NCBI RefSeq assembly: GCF_013256425.1 | Contig: NZ_CP053904.1 | Location: forward strand, 248,001-312,000 | Direction: 5' to 3' | Length of the DNA stretch: 64,000 nt | Origin: Hymenobacter sp. BRD67 | GTDB lineage: Bacteria > Bacteroidota > Bacteroidia > Cytophagales > Hymenobacteraceae | Shown: positions 19,718-29,118 of the stretch, piece after piece | How positions within the stretch are numbered: position 1 is the first letter of the stretch | Layout of the letters: each line of letters starts with the position of its first letter | Notes under the pieces: model-generated | Told to the model about the DNA's origin: nothing | Seen by the model: the letters and a program-made list of their open reading frames with translations, nothing else | Databases searched by the model: none | Made by a program: the position numbers and the translations under genes

Positions 19718-21336
19718 ATGCAAACGACCTCGACTTCCCGTGTAGCGGTTCCGGCGGCCTCGCCCATTCGGCGCTTTGTGGGCCGCCATATCTACCGCTG
19801 GCACCGCACGCTGGGCCTGGTAACAGTAGTGCCGGTGCTGATGTGGACGCTCAGCGGTCTTTCGCACCCCCTGATGTCCAACCTGCTGCGGCCGTTTATC
19901 GCCCACGAAACCGTGCCGTCGCCGCCGCTTTCGGCCGCCAAGCTGGCGCTGCCCGTGGCTCAGGTATTGACCCAAAACCACCTGGCGGCCGTGCAAAACG
20001 TGCGCGTGGTACACTATCGCCGCGAGGCTATGTACCAGGTCGCCGATTTTCGGGGCGGCTGCGCTACTTTGCGGCCACTACCGGCCACGAGCTGCCCGGC
20101 GGCGACCGGGCCTATGCCGAGGACGTGGCCCGCTACCTGCTGGCCGATTCGACCTCGGCCATCGCCGGTGCCGAGCACCTGACGCACTACACGGCCGACT
20201 ACAAGTTTATCAACCGGCTGCTGCCGGTCTGGAAAATTACCTTTGCCCGGCCCGATGGCATGGCCATCTTCGTCGAAACCGGGCAGAGCCGGATGGGTAC
20301 CTTTAATAACCACGCCCGCGCCCGGTTTCTGTGGACGTTTGGCATGCTGCACAACTGGGATTTTCTCGATGCGCTGCCCCGGCCGCTGCATCTGGGTATT
20401 ATGCTGGTATTCACAACCATTATCTGGCTGTCGGCGCTGAGCGGGCTGCTTATCTATGGCTTTGTGCGGAAGAAGCTGCGGCAGCCGCGCTCGGCCCAGG
20501 ACCAGGTAGGCTGGCTGCGCCGCCGGCACCGCACGCTGGGGCTGTGGGTGGCTTTTGTCACGTTTACCTTTGCCCTGAGCGCCAGCTACCATCTCATTCA
20601 AAAATTTACGCCCGACCGCCGCGAGCAGGTGGCACGGGTTAGTGCCTTCGCCACCAGCGAGTTGGCCTGGCCTTTGAATGAGGCGCTGGGCGGCGCGGTG
20701 CCGGTGCAGCAGGTATCGCTGGTGCGCGTGGGCGGCCAGCCCTATTATCGGCTCGTGAGCAAAAGTGCTGCCGGCAAGCAGCAGGTGCAGTACCGCAGCA
20801 CCCGCGACGGCCAGCTGCTGCCCAATGGCGAGCTGACTTACGCCCGCGAGCTGGGCCAGGAGTTTATGACCCGGCTGAATGGCCAGCCGGCAGCCCTCAG
20901 CGCCACCGGGGCCGCTGAAGATGGGGCCTTGCCCGATTGCTGCACCGCCCCTGCCCTCACCGCCGAAACCACCACGGCTATCGGCATGCCGGCTGCCGGC
21001 CCGGCTCCCGCTCAGGCCAACCTGCTCAGCCCCGAGCTGGTAACCAAATTCACTGAAGAATATGGCTTTGTGAATAAACGGCTGCCGGTAGTGAAGCTGG
21101 CCTTTGCCACGCCTGGGCACACTGCCTTGTACGTAGAGCCGGCCAGCGGCCGCCTGGCGGCGCTCGTCACCGATGGCGACCGGCGCGAGGGCTTGTCGTT
21201 TGCCGTGCTCCACAAGTTTTTCCTGATGGACTGGGCGGGCAAAAATATCCGCGACGCGGTAGCCATGCTTTCGGCGCTGGGCGTGCTCAGCGTAACGCTG
21301 TATGGCTTGGTGCTGCTGCTACGCACCCGGCGCTAG
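19718..21336 (+). CDS. PepSY-domain membrane protein, possible metal-chelate reductase (frameshifted)
   Basis: This inner-membrane protein of 539 residues has PepSY-associated transmembrane helices. It opens with HIYRWHRTLGLVTVVPVLMW (first helix with His residues able to bind heme), has periplasmic PepSY-like segments (YKFINRLLPVWKITFARPDG and YGFVNKRLPVVKLAFATPGH, a clear internal repeat), a middle helix pair after RRRHRTLGLWVAF, and a last helix before LLLLRTRR. A missing G in the run 20052-20055 breaks the frame; five Gs give ADFRGRLRYFAATTG. A Cys pair (DCCTAP) lies in the linker before the second PepSY part. Such proteins usually sit beside TonB receptors and are thought to reduce ferric (possibly cupric) chelates. 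That activity is not proven here. Confidence 0.82.
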
Positions 21337-21859
21337 CTGTTCAGCAGGGCTTCGGCCTGCTCGCGCAGCAGCTGCCGGAAGAGCGGGCTGTTAACCTCGC
21401 CTTCGGGCGAGAGGTGCTGGCTGATATGGGGTAGGCGCACGCGCTGCGGCAACACCGTGGTGCCCAGGTAAAACAGAATATCGGTGAGGTGGCTCAGGGC
21501 CAGCGCCCCGCCCATGCTGCCACTGCTCAGGCTCACGAGGGCCGCTTTTTTGCCCCGAATACCGCCGGGGTAGGGTAGGGCATCGATAAACGACTTGAGG
21601 GCCCCGGAATCGAGCAGTTGTACTCGGGCGCAATAATAATGAGCTTGTCGGAGCGGTCGAGCGGCGCGATAAACTTATTGAAGCCATCGTGCCGGCCGGC
21701 GTTGTGGTAGAGCGTGGTATTGAGAAAGTCAGTGGGCAGCTCAAGCAAGTCCATAAACTGGTAAGCTGCGCCCAGCTCATCCAGAATGGTAGCGTAAAAA
21801 TCGGCCACGCGCCGGGCGCGCGACTGAGGGCGGTTGGTGCCGATAAGCAGAGTAAGCAA
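21333..21859 (-). CDS. NAD(P)H-dependent FMN reductase family flavoprotein (frameshifted)
   Basis: This small flavodoxin-fold reductase of 175 residues starts at a TTG (LTLLIGTNRPQSRARRVADF). The loop GTNRPQSRARRV binds FMN phosphate and PEYNCSIPGALK is the conserved active-site region of the family. As written the frame breaks at the C run 21602-21605 on the + strand. One more base restores IPGALKSFIDALPYPGG and the second half (SLSSGSMGGALALSHLTDIL). It may supply reduced flavin or reduce quinones or azo compounds. It is convergent with the PepSY gene, overlapping it by 4 bases. Confidence 0.82.
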
Positions 21860-21964
21860 GTGTACTAACGGTTAATGGTTAGTGAGTAATGCCTAACCGC
21901 GGCTGATGTTTTCGATAGGGCCGAAAGTCGCTGAAAATACGCAGTACTCACACCGCCTGAATGC

Positions 21965-22756
21965 CTAATAAAGCCCGCGCAACCAGCCGCCATCTACCGC
22001 CGTGGAGGTGCCCGTAATGTAGCTGGCCCGCTCGGAGCACAGGAAGGCCGCCAGCGCGGCAAACTCGCGGGGCTCGCCGAGGCGGCGCATGGGTATCTCG
22101 TTGGTCCAGCGCTCGGTAGCTTGTTCGGGGCTGATGTTTTCGCGGGCAGCGGCGGCGCCAGCCAGGTGCTCGACGCGCTCGGTGCGGGTGTAGCCGGGCA
22201 GAATATTGTTGACCGTGATGCCATCGGCGGCTACTTCATTGGCCAACGTGCGGGCCATGCCCGTCACGGCCGCGCGCAGGCTGTTGGAAAGCAAGAGGTT
22301 GCCGATGGGCTGCTTCACCGAGATAGAGGTTATGTTGAGAATACGGCCCCAGCCGCGGGCTTTCATGCCCGGCAGCACGGCGCGCGTCAGCTCCACTACG
22401 CTGGTGAGCAGCAGGCGCGTGGCGGCGTCCCAAGCTGCGGCGTCGTGCTGCTCGAAAGTGCCGGCTGGCGGCCCGCCGGCATTGGTTACCAGAATATCAA
22501 TCTGCCCGAACTGAGCAAGGGCTGCCTGCACTACCCGCGCTACGTCGGCGGGCTTGGCTACATCGGCCGCTACGCCCAGCACCTGCGCCCCGGTGGCGCT
22601 GCGGATGGCGGCGCAGGTTTGCTGTAGCGTTTCGTCGGTGCGGGCGCAGAGCACCAACGTAGCGCCTTCGGCAGCCAGTTCTTCGGCCAAGGCGCGGCCC
22701 AGTCCTTTGCTGGCAGCGGCTACGAGGGCTACTTTTCCTTTTAGTCCGAGGTCCAT
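21965..22756 (-). CDS. Short-chain dehydrogenase-like protein lacking the usual catalytic residues
   Basis: An SDR-fold protein of 263 residues, similar in overall sequence to FabG-type 3-oxoacyl-ACP reductases (TNAGGPPAGTF, NNILPGYTRTERVEHLAG, GTSTAVDGGW). However, the nucleotide motif normally TGxxxGxG reads AAASKGLG at 13-20. Aligning Ser144 with the catalytic Ser puts Ser157 where Tyr and Arg161 where Lys should be (LLLSNSLRAAV). This matches a known SDR subgroup described as BKR-like without the standard tetrad. Activity is therefore uncertain. It seems to be a single gene. Confidence 0.82.
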   Translation of the reverse strand: MDLGLKGKVALVAAASKGLGRALAEELAAEGATLVLCARTDETLQQTCAAIRSATGAQVLGVAADVAKPADVARVVQAALAQFGQIDILVTNAGGPPAGTFEQHDAAAWDAATRLLLTSVVELTRAVLPGMKARGWGRILNITSISVKQPIGNLLLSNSLRAAVTGMARTLANEVAADGITVNNILPGYTRTERVEHLAGAAAARENISPEQATERWTNEIPMRRLGEPREFAALAAFLCSERASYITGTSTAVDGGWLRGLY

Positions 22757-22797
22757 TTAAGTTAATAGTACGGTAATAGATTGAAAAATAAGCTACT

Positions 22798-22836
22798 AAG
22801 AGCGCCATGCTGCCCGTAGCGGCGCACGGCGCTCTT
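22798..22836 (-). terminator. Possible terminator hairpin after the cupin gene
   Basis: A 9-bp inverted repeat (AAGAGCGCC at 22798-22806 and GGCGCTCTT at 22828-22836) lies just after the cupin stop and before the SDR start. There is no clear T tract. Confidence 0.3.
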
Positions 22837-22853
22837 GCTGGTAAGCCGCTCGG

Positions 22854-23234
22854 CTACTTGCGCAAATAGCTGTCGCTGCCGTCGAGCCAGTCCTGGCGCG
22901 GGGGGCTGAAAACGTCTACGTCGAGAGTATCTTCCAGCGCTTCGGCCTTGTGGGGCAGGTGCGAGGGAATAGTGAGCACCTCGCCGGCGCGCACGATGAC
23001 TTCCTGGCTTTCGTCTTCGCCCAAGTGAAAGCGCAGCGCACCTTCCAGAATATAGGTAATCTGCTCATTATGATGCGAGTGCTTGGGGACAATCGCGCCT
23101 TTTTTGAGGTACACGTGGGCGAGCATCATCTGGTCGCCGGTGATGAGGCGGCGCGAAATGGTATTGGAGAGCTCGTCTTTGGGCATGTCGTCCCAGCGGT
23201 AGAGAGTGGCTGGGCGGATGGGAGTGTCAGACAT
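22854..23234 (-). CDS. Single-domain cupin protein
   Basis: A small beta-barrel protein of 126 residues from the ATG of MSDTPIRPATLY. An upstream in-frame start would add 9 residues. Cupin motif 1 is KHSHHNEQITYILEG, giving two or three His and a Glu as metal ligands, and motif 2 is TIPSHLPHKAEAL with the last His. The C-terminus (VDVFSPPRQDWLDGSDSYL) is typical of cupins of unknown substrate that sense or modify small molecules. Function cannot be assigned further. Confidence 0.8.
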   Translation of the reverse strand: MSDTPIRPATLYRWDDMPKDELSNTISRRLITGDQMMLAHVYLKKGAIVPKHSHHNEQITYILEGALRFHLGEDESQEVIVRAGEVLTIPSHLPHKAEALEDTLDVDVFSPPRQDWLDGSDSYLRK

Positions 23235-23299
23235 ACGAATGGAGTTGATATGGATGCCCAAGATACGGGGCAGGCACCGGTAGGAAGCCAGCGCGGGCC

Positions 23300-23905
23300 T
23301 TATTCTATCTCCAGGCTATACTTGGTGAGCAGGCCCGGCAGGCCGGCCAGCGTGAAGCGCGCCCCAGCCAGATAATTAGCTTCGGGGTCGATGCTAAAGC
23401 CGGTGGCCGTGGTAAAATCGGCCCCGCCCAGCTGAGTATCGTGAAAAATGGTGCCCGCCAGGTCGCAGTCCTGAAACACGGCTGCGCTCAGGTCGGCATT
23501 GGTAAAATCGACTTCGTCCAGCTTGCATTTTACGAAGCGCGTGCCGGACAGGCGCTTGCCCCCAAACGAGGCGTAGCGGAGCTGGCACCCGTCGAAATGC
23601 ACTCCAAACAGCATATCCTGGCAGGCCCCAAACGCCACGCCCAGCAGCTTGCAGTCGGCAAACGCCACGTTTTGCAGGGCTGTGCCGCTGAGCTTGGCAG
23701 TGGTCAGGTTGCAGCGCTCAAACAGGCAGTCTTCGAGCCGCAGCCCGCTCAGGTCGGCTTCGCTGAAGTCGCAATGCACGAAGTGATACTGCTCTACGTC
23801 GCGGCCCAGCGCCAGCAGCCCCGGTACGGTAAGGCCCGTAAGCACGTTTTCGGCCGGAAAGTTTGCGGGCTTGCGAAGGGTAGCGACTTTGCGGCGGGAT
23901 TTCAT
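23300..23905 (-). CDS. Pentapeptide repeat protein
   Basis: A protein of 201 residues made largely of A(D/N)LxX-type repeats (FSEADLSGLRLEDCLFERCN, KLDEVDFTNADLSAAVFQDC), which fold as a right-handed quadrilateral beta-helix. The repeats start near residue 40 and run to about residue 175. No signal peptide is visible, so it is probably cytoplasmic. Some members protect DNA gyrase from inhibitors, but nothing here shows that. It lies upstream of the cupin on the same strand with 65 bases between. Confidence 0.85.
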   Translation of the reverse strand: MKSRRKVATLRKPANFPAENVLTGLTVPGLLALGRDVEQYHFVHCDFSEADLSGLRLEDCLFERCNLTTAKLSGTALQNVAFADCKLLGVAFGACQDMLFGVHFDGCQLRYASFGGKRLSGTRFVKCKLDEVDFTNADLSAAVFQDCDLAGTIFHDTQLGGADFTTATGFSIDPEANYLAGARFTLAGLPGLLTKYSLEIE

Positions 23906-24032
23906 GCGCTAAAAGTAAAGCTGCTAACGGATAACCTCTGGCAGACTTGGCGGTTTAGAGCGGGTTGTTGAGGCTACGGCCCTTTTGCCGGCTGGTTATG
24001 GCCCGGCCAAAGCCCATCCTTTCCCTGTGCTA

Positions 24033-24449
24033 ATGACTATTGCCGCCCGTACTATCTATTTTAAAAACGATGTTGGCTGTCTCTGGGAAGAGCCGCTGGC
24101 CTACCTGCGGCTCGAATACTGCGCCGGCTCCCGCGAAGAAAGTCAGTTTCGGGCGTTGCTCACCCACACCCGCCAAGCCCTGCAGCGCCGGGGCTGGAGC
24201 AAGCTCCTCATCGACCAGCAGCAGATGAGTCCGTTTACCAGCGGCGAAGAAGCCTGGATGACCACCGAATGGCTGCCCCGTGCCGTGCTCGAAAATGGCT
24301 ACCGCTACGGAGCGGTGGTAGTGGCGCACGATGTATTTGCCCGCCTGGCCATGACGAATGTAGTAATGACCAGCCGCAGGCTCGGCCATATCTATCGCAG
24401 CTTCGAGCACGATGCCGAAGCAATTGCCTGGCTGGTAAGCCTGGTGTAA
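24033..24449 (+). CDS. Conserved-type protein of unknown function
   Basis: A protein of 138 residues starting at the ATG of MTIAARTIYFKND. It alternates strands and helices (CLWEEPLAYLRLEYCAG, LLIDQQQMSPFTSGEEAWM, RYGAVVVAHDVFARLAMTNV) and ends in a helix containing FEHDAEAIAWL. The layout resembles STAS-like or SpoIIAA-like folds common in Cytophagales, but I cannot confirm a family. There is no signal peptide or membrane segment. It is convergent with lysA, with a shared hairpin between. Confidence 0.6.
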   Translation: MTIAARTIYFKNDVGCLWEEPLAYLRLEYCAGSREESQFRALLTHTRQALQRRGWSKLLIDQQQMSPFTSGEEAWMTTEWLPRAVLENGYRYGAVVVAHDVFARLAMTNVVMTSRRLGHIYRSFEHDAEAIAWLVSLV

Positions 24450-24451
24450 GT

Positions 24452-24480
24452 AGCTAAAGCGAGGCGCTCCGCCTTTAGCT
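24452..24480. terminator. Hairpin between convergent genes
   Basis: An inverted repeat (AGCTAAAGCG.../...CCTTTAGCT) starts 3 bases after the upstream + strand stop and 18 before the lysA stop. It probably serves both directions; the T tract is poor. Confidence 0.5.
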
Positions 24481-24497
24481 GCTCGAATACTTTATAG

Positions 24498-25703
24498 CTA
24501 TAACTGCCCGGCCAGCAAATCCTCAAACGTCTGGCGGCGGCGAATGAGGCGGGGAGGCTGCTCCCCATCAAGCAGCACCTCGGCGGGGCGCAGGCGCGAG
24601 TTGAACGAGCTGCTCATCTCGAAGCCGTAGGCCCCGGCATTGTGAAACGCCAGAATATCGCCCTCGTGAATCTCGGGCAGCAGGCGGTCCCAGGCAAAGG
24701 TGTCGGTTTCGCAGATGTTGCCTACTACCGTGTACAGGCGCTCCGGGCCTTTGGGGTTCGAGAGGTTACTGATGTAGTGGTACGCCTCGTACATCATGGG
24801 CCGGATGAGGTGGTTAAAACCCGAATTGACGCCCGCAAATACCGTGGCCGTGGTGTGCTTTACCGTCGAAACCTCGACCAGTAGGTAGCCGCTTTCGCTC
24901 ACCAGGTACTTGCCGGGCTCAAACCAGGCTTCGAGCGGCCGGCCGTACTCGTGCTCAAACTCTTTGAAAGCGGCCGCCACTTGCTGGCCCAGGCCGTTTA
25001 CGTCGGTTTCAGGGTCGCCGGGCTTGTAAGGCACTTTAAAGCCGGAGCCCAGGTCCAGAAAATCGAGATTCGGAAAGCGACGGGCCGCCTCGAAAATGAC
25101 GTCGAGCACTCGCAAAAACACGCTCAGGTCTTTAATCTCGGAGCCCGTGTGCATGTGCAGGCCGCGCACGTGCAGGCCGGTGCCTTTCACCACGCGCTCA
25201 AGGTGGCGCAGCTGGTGAATGCTGATGCCAAACTTGCTGTCGATGTGGCCGGTCGATATTTTATAGTTGCCGCCCGCCTCAATGTGCGGGTTCAGGCGCA
25301 CACAAACCGGGTACGAGCCGCCAAACGTAGCCCCGAAGCGCTCAAGCAGCGACAGGTTATCAATATTGAGATTAACGCCCAGGTCTTTCGCTTCTACCAG
25401 TTCCTCAAAGGCCACGCTGTTGGGCGTAAACAGAATATTCTCGGGCGCGAAGCCTACGTGCAGCCCCAGCTTTACCTCATTGATACTCACGCAGTCGAGG
25501 CCTGCGCCTTCTGCCAGCAGCACTTTCAGGATGGCCACGTTGGTAAGCGCTTTGCAGGCGTAAAAAAACCGCGTGGGGTGAGCGCTGAAAGCAGTAGTAA
25601 GCTTTTGATACTGAGCCCGGATAGTATCGGCCTGGTACACATAAAGCGGAGTGCCAAACTGCGCGGCGGCAGCCAGTAGGGTAGAAGCAGGAAGTGCAGA
25701 CAT
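24498..25703 (-). CDS. lysA: Diaminopimelate decarboxylase LysA
   Basis: This PLP enzyme converts meso-diaminopimelate to L-lysine. The PLP lysine is in FFYACKALTNVAILKVL, followed by GLDCVSINEVKLGL, the HTGSEIKD and LDLGSGFKVPY motifs that bind the cofactor phosphate, EPGKYLVSESGYLL, and the substrate and PLP motifs GNICETDTF and FHNAGAYGFEMSS. I chose the ATG at 25703 (MSALPASTLLAAAAQFGTPL) because the family starts just before the GTPLYVY segment. An upstream extension of 37 residues is unlikely. Length is 401 residues. It shares the DAP pool with murE. Confidence 0.94.
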   Translation of the reverse strand: MSALPASTLLAAAAQFGTPLYVYQADTIRAQYQKLTTAFSAHPTRFFYACKALTNVAILKVLLAEGAGLDCVSINEVKLGLHVGFAPENILFTPNSVAFEELVEAKDLGVNLNIDNLSLLERFGATFGGSYPVCVRLNPHIEAGGNYKISTGHIDSKFGISIHQLRHLERVVKGTGLHVRGLHMHTGSEIKDLSVFLRVLDVIFEAARRFPNLDFLDLGSGFKVPYKPGDPETDVNGLGQQVAAAFKEFEHEYGRPLEAWFEPGKYLVSESGYLLVEVSTVKHTTATVFAGVNSGFNHLIRPMMYEAYHYISNLSNPKGPERLYTVVGNICETDTFAWDRLLPEIHEGDILAFHNAGAYGFEMSSSFNSRLRPAEVLLDGEQPPRLIRRRQTFEDLLAGQL

Positions 25704-25800
25704 AAGTACGGGCAAAAATACGACCGAAGGCGGCCTGTTTAATGGCCAGGGCCCGGCCCAAATACCCTGCCGATTGTTATTTCCGAAAAAAGTCAAGCCT

Positions 25801-26322
25801 ATGCCTTCATCCAAGCCTCAGCCCCTGCCCGAAGTGTGGCTGCGCGGCCCCCTGCCCAACGTGCCGCCGCTGCTCCAGCCGGTAGCCCATGCGCTGCTGC
25901 AGGCCCGCGAAGAAGTAGCCGAAATTATGGCCGGCTTTCCGGCCGGGAAGCTGGCCGAACGGCCGCTGGGGCTGGCCTCAGTGGGCTTTCACCTGCGGCA
26001 TCTGGCGGGCGTGCTCGACCGCACCTTCACGTATGCCTTGGGTGAGACGCTAACCGAAAGCCAGCTAGCCTACCTGACCGCCGAGGGCCAGCCACCCACG
26101 CACTTGGGTGCCGCCCTGGAGCTGACGCAGGCATTTGACAGGCAGGTAGATAAGGCACTTGCCCAACTTGTGGCTACTGCCGAAAGTACGCTGTCCGAGT
26201 GGCGCGGCGTGGGTCGGGCGCAGCTGCCGAGCACCGTTATTGGCTTATTGGTGCACGCCGCCGAGCACACCACGCGCCACGTGGGGCAGCTGCTGGTAAC
26301 GGCGCGGGTGGTAACCAGCTAA
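25801..26322 (+). CDS. DinB-family four-helix metal-binding protein
   Basis: A protein of 173 residues from the ATG at 25801, divergent from lysA by 97 bases. It shows the DinB four-helix pattern with the three-histidine metal site expected from GFHLRHLAGVLDR and HAAEHTTRHVGQLL. Members are often damage- or stress-induced, and some are thiol-dependent transferases using bacillithiol or mycothiol. The substrate here is unknown. Confidence 0.8.
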   Translation: MPSSKPQPLPEVWLRGPLPNVPPLLQPVAHALLQAREEVAEIMAGFPAGKLAERPLGLASVGFHLRHLAGVLDRTFTYALGETLTESQLAYLTAEGQPPTHLGAALELTQAFDRQVDKALAQLVATAESTLSEWRGVGRAQLPSTVIGLLVHAAEHTTRHVGQLLVTARVVTS

Positions 26323-26374
26323 AGCCAAGCCAGCCGCTACCTGCTGTTCACGGGTAGCGGCTCTTGCCAACTGC

Positions 26375-27463
<1,089 letters not shown>

Positions 27464-27649
27464 TTAGTCAGTGATTGAGGGGCGAGAAGCAAACGGCTGA
27501 AGTCAGTAAAAGCCCTGACTATTCTTCCCTAACCGCTAACCATTGCCTGGGGTTGCCACAGTTGGGCTTACTCGCCGTTCGGCAACACTTTACGCCTTCG
27601 GGTACGTACAGACAGGCCACGCTAACAGCTCAAATACAGTAAATTCACT

Positions 27650-29009
27650 ATGTTTCAGGAAAATTCCACCGCTGCGGCCCTCGACCAGATGGCCGCCCAA
27701 ACCCAGGCGGTTACCAGCTGCGATACCTCGCGCCGCCAGTTTATCAACCATGCCGGGCGCGGCCTGCTGGCGGTAGGCGTGGCCACGGCCTTGCCGCTGG
27801 CCTCGGCCGAGGCCGGCGACCTTGGCGGCCTGGGCCTGCCGCCCGCCACTGGTCCGCTCGACGTGAAGCTGCCATCGCTTTCGGCCCCACCGACCCCAAG
27901 TCGGAAGACCCTTTCAACCCCGATGCGCCCGACCGGCGGGTAGGCTTTGCCATTGTGGGACTGGGACGGCTCGCGCTCACCGAGATTTTGCCTGCCTTTG
28001 GCAAAAGCAAGCATGCCCGGCCCGTGGCGCTGGTGAGCGGCGATGCCGATAAGATGAGCAAAGTGGCGCAGCAATACGGTATTAAGGCAAGCAGCTGCTA
28101 CTCGTACCAGACCTACGACAATCTCAAAAACAATCCTGAAGTCGAGGTTATCTACATTGTGCTGCCCAATGCGCTGCACCACGAGTACACGCTGCGCGGC
28201 GCCAGGGCCGGCAAGCATATTCTTTGTGAAAAGCCAATGGCGACGTCGGTCAAAGAGTGCGAAGAGATGATTGCAGCCTGCCAGAAAGCCGGCAAAAAGC
28301 TCATGATTGCCTACCGTATCCAGTACGAGCCGCTCAACCGCATGGCGCAGAAGGCAGTGCGCGAAAAAACCTACGGTACTACCAAGCTCATCCAGATGAT
28401 GAACTGCCAGAATGAGGCCCACGACCAGCAGTGGCGCCACAAAAAGGCGCTGGCCGGCGGCGGCTCGCTGCCAGACGTGGGTCTGTACTGCCTCAACACC
28501 ACGCGCTTTCTGTTGGGCGAAGAGCCCACCGAAGTTTCGGCCCAGATTTATAGCACGCCCGGCGACGACCGATTCAAGGAAATCGAAGAGAATGTGAGCT
28601 TTACCCTGCGCTTTCCCAGCGGTGTTATCTCGCAGTGCATAAGCGGCTACGGCACGTTTAATGCGAAAAGCTACGCCGTGCACGCCGAAACGGGCACCAT
28701 TAAAATGGACCCGGCTTTCTCTTATAATGGCCTGGCCCAGGAGCGCGAGCATGCCCCCGGCGGCAAGCAAACCACCGAAAAGCCCAGTAATCCCGGCAAA
28801 GACCAGTTTGCCCTCGAAATGGACCACATGGCCGAGTGCGTGCGCCAGAATAAAACGCCTTACACCCCGGCGAAGAAGGCCTTCAGGACCAGCGCATTAT
28901 GGAAGCTGTCTATCAGTCGGCCAAAGAAAACCGGCCCGTAAAGCTGACCATTGGCGTGGGTAAAACGGATGCCTTTCGCGGCACGCCGCCTAGCGAAGAA
29001 GCCAGCTAG
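27650..29009 (+). CDS. Tat-exported Gfo/Idh/MocA family oxidoreductase (two frameshifts)
   Basis: An NAD(P)-dependent sugar oxidoreductase of the glucose-fructose oxidoreductase type. The N-terminus has a twin-arginine signal (TSRRQFINHAGRGLLAVGVA), so the folded enzyme is probably exported with its cofactor. The Rossmann motif is GFAIVGLGRLALTEILPAFG and the EKP catalytic motif is ILCEKPMA. Two bases are missing. A C in the run 27885-27888 would join APTDPKSEDPFNPDAPDRRV, and a G at 28869-28870 would join YTPGEEGLQDQRIMEAVYQS and extend the protein to the TAG at 29007-29009. The repaired protein has 453 residues. The ATG at 27650 precedes the Tat motif by about 28 residues. Confidence 0.85.
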
Positions 29010-29072
29010 CAGCGGCACTTACTAAGTGAAAGCCAGGTCTGAAGCCGTACAGGATTAACCCAGCTTCCAGGC

Positions 29073-29118
29073 GCCAGGGATAGTAAATAATTGATAATAG
29101 TTATTTGCTATCCCTGGC
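29073..29118. terminator. Long hairpin between convergent genes
   Basis: Arms at 29073-29090 and 29101-29118 (GCCAGGGATAGTAAATAA and its complement) match at 17 of 18 positions. The right arm includes the stop codon and last codons of the leftward gene ending at 29101. Confidence 0.65.

Noticed and set aside
27655..28827. A 390-codon open frame on the minus strand
   Set aside because: It is antisense to the Gfo/Idh/MocA gene, whose motifs are unmistakable, and has no recognisable feature of its own.
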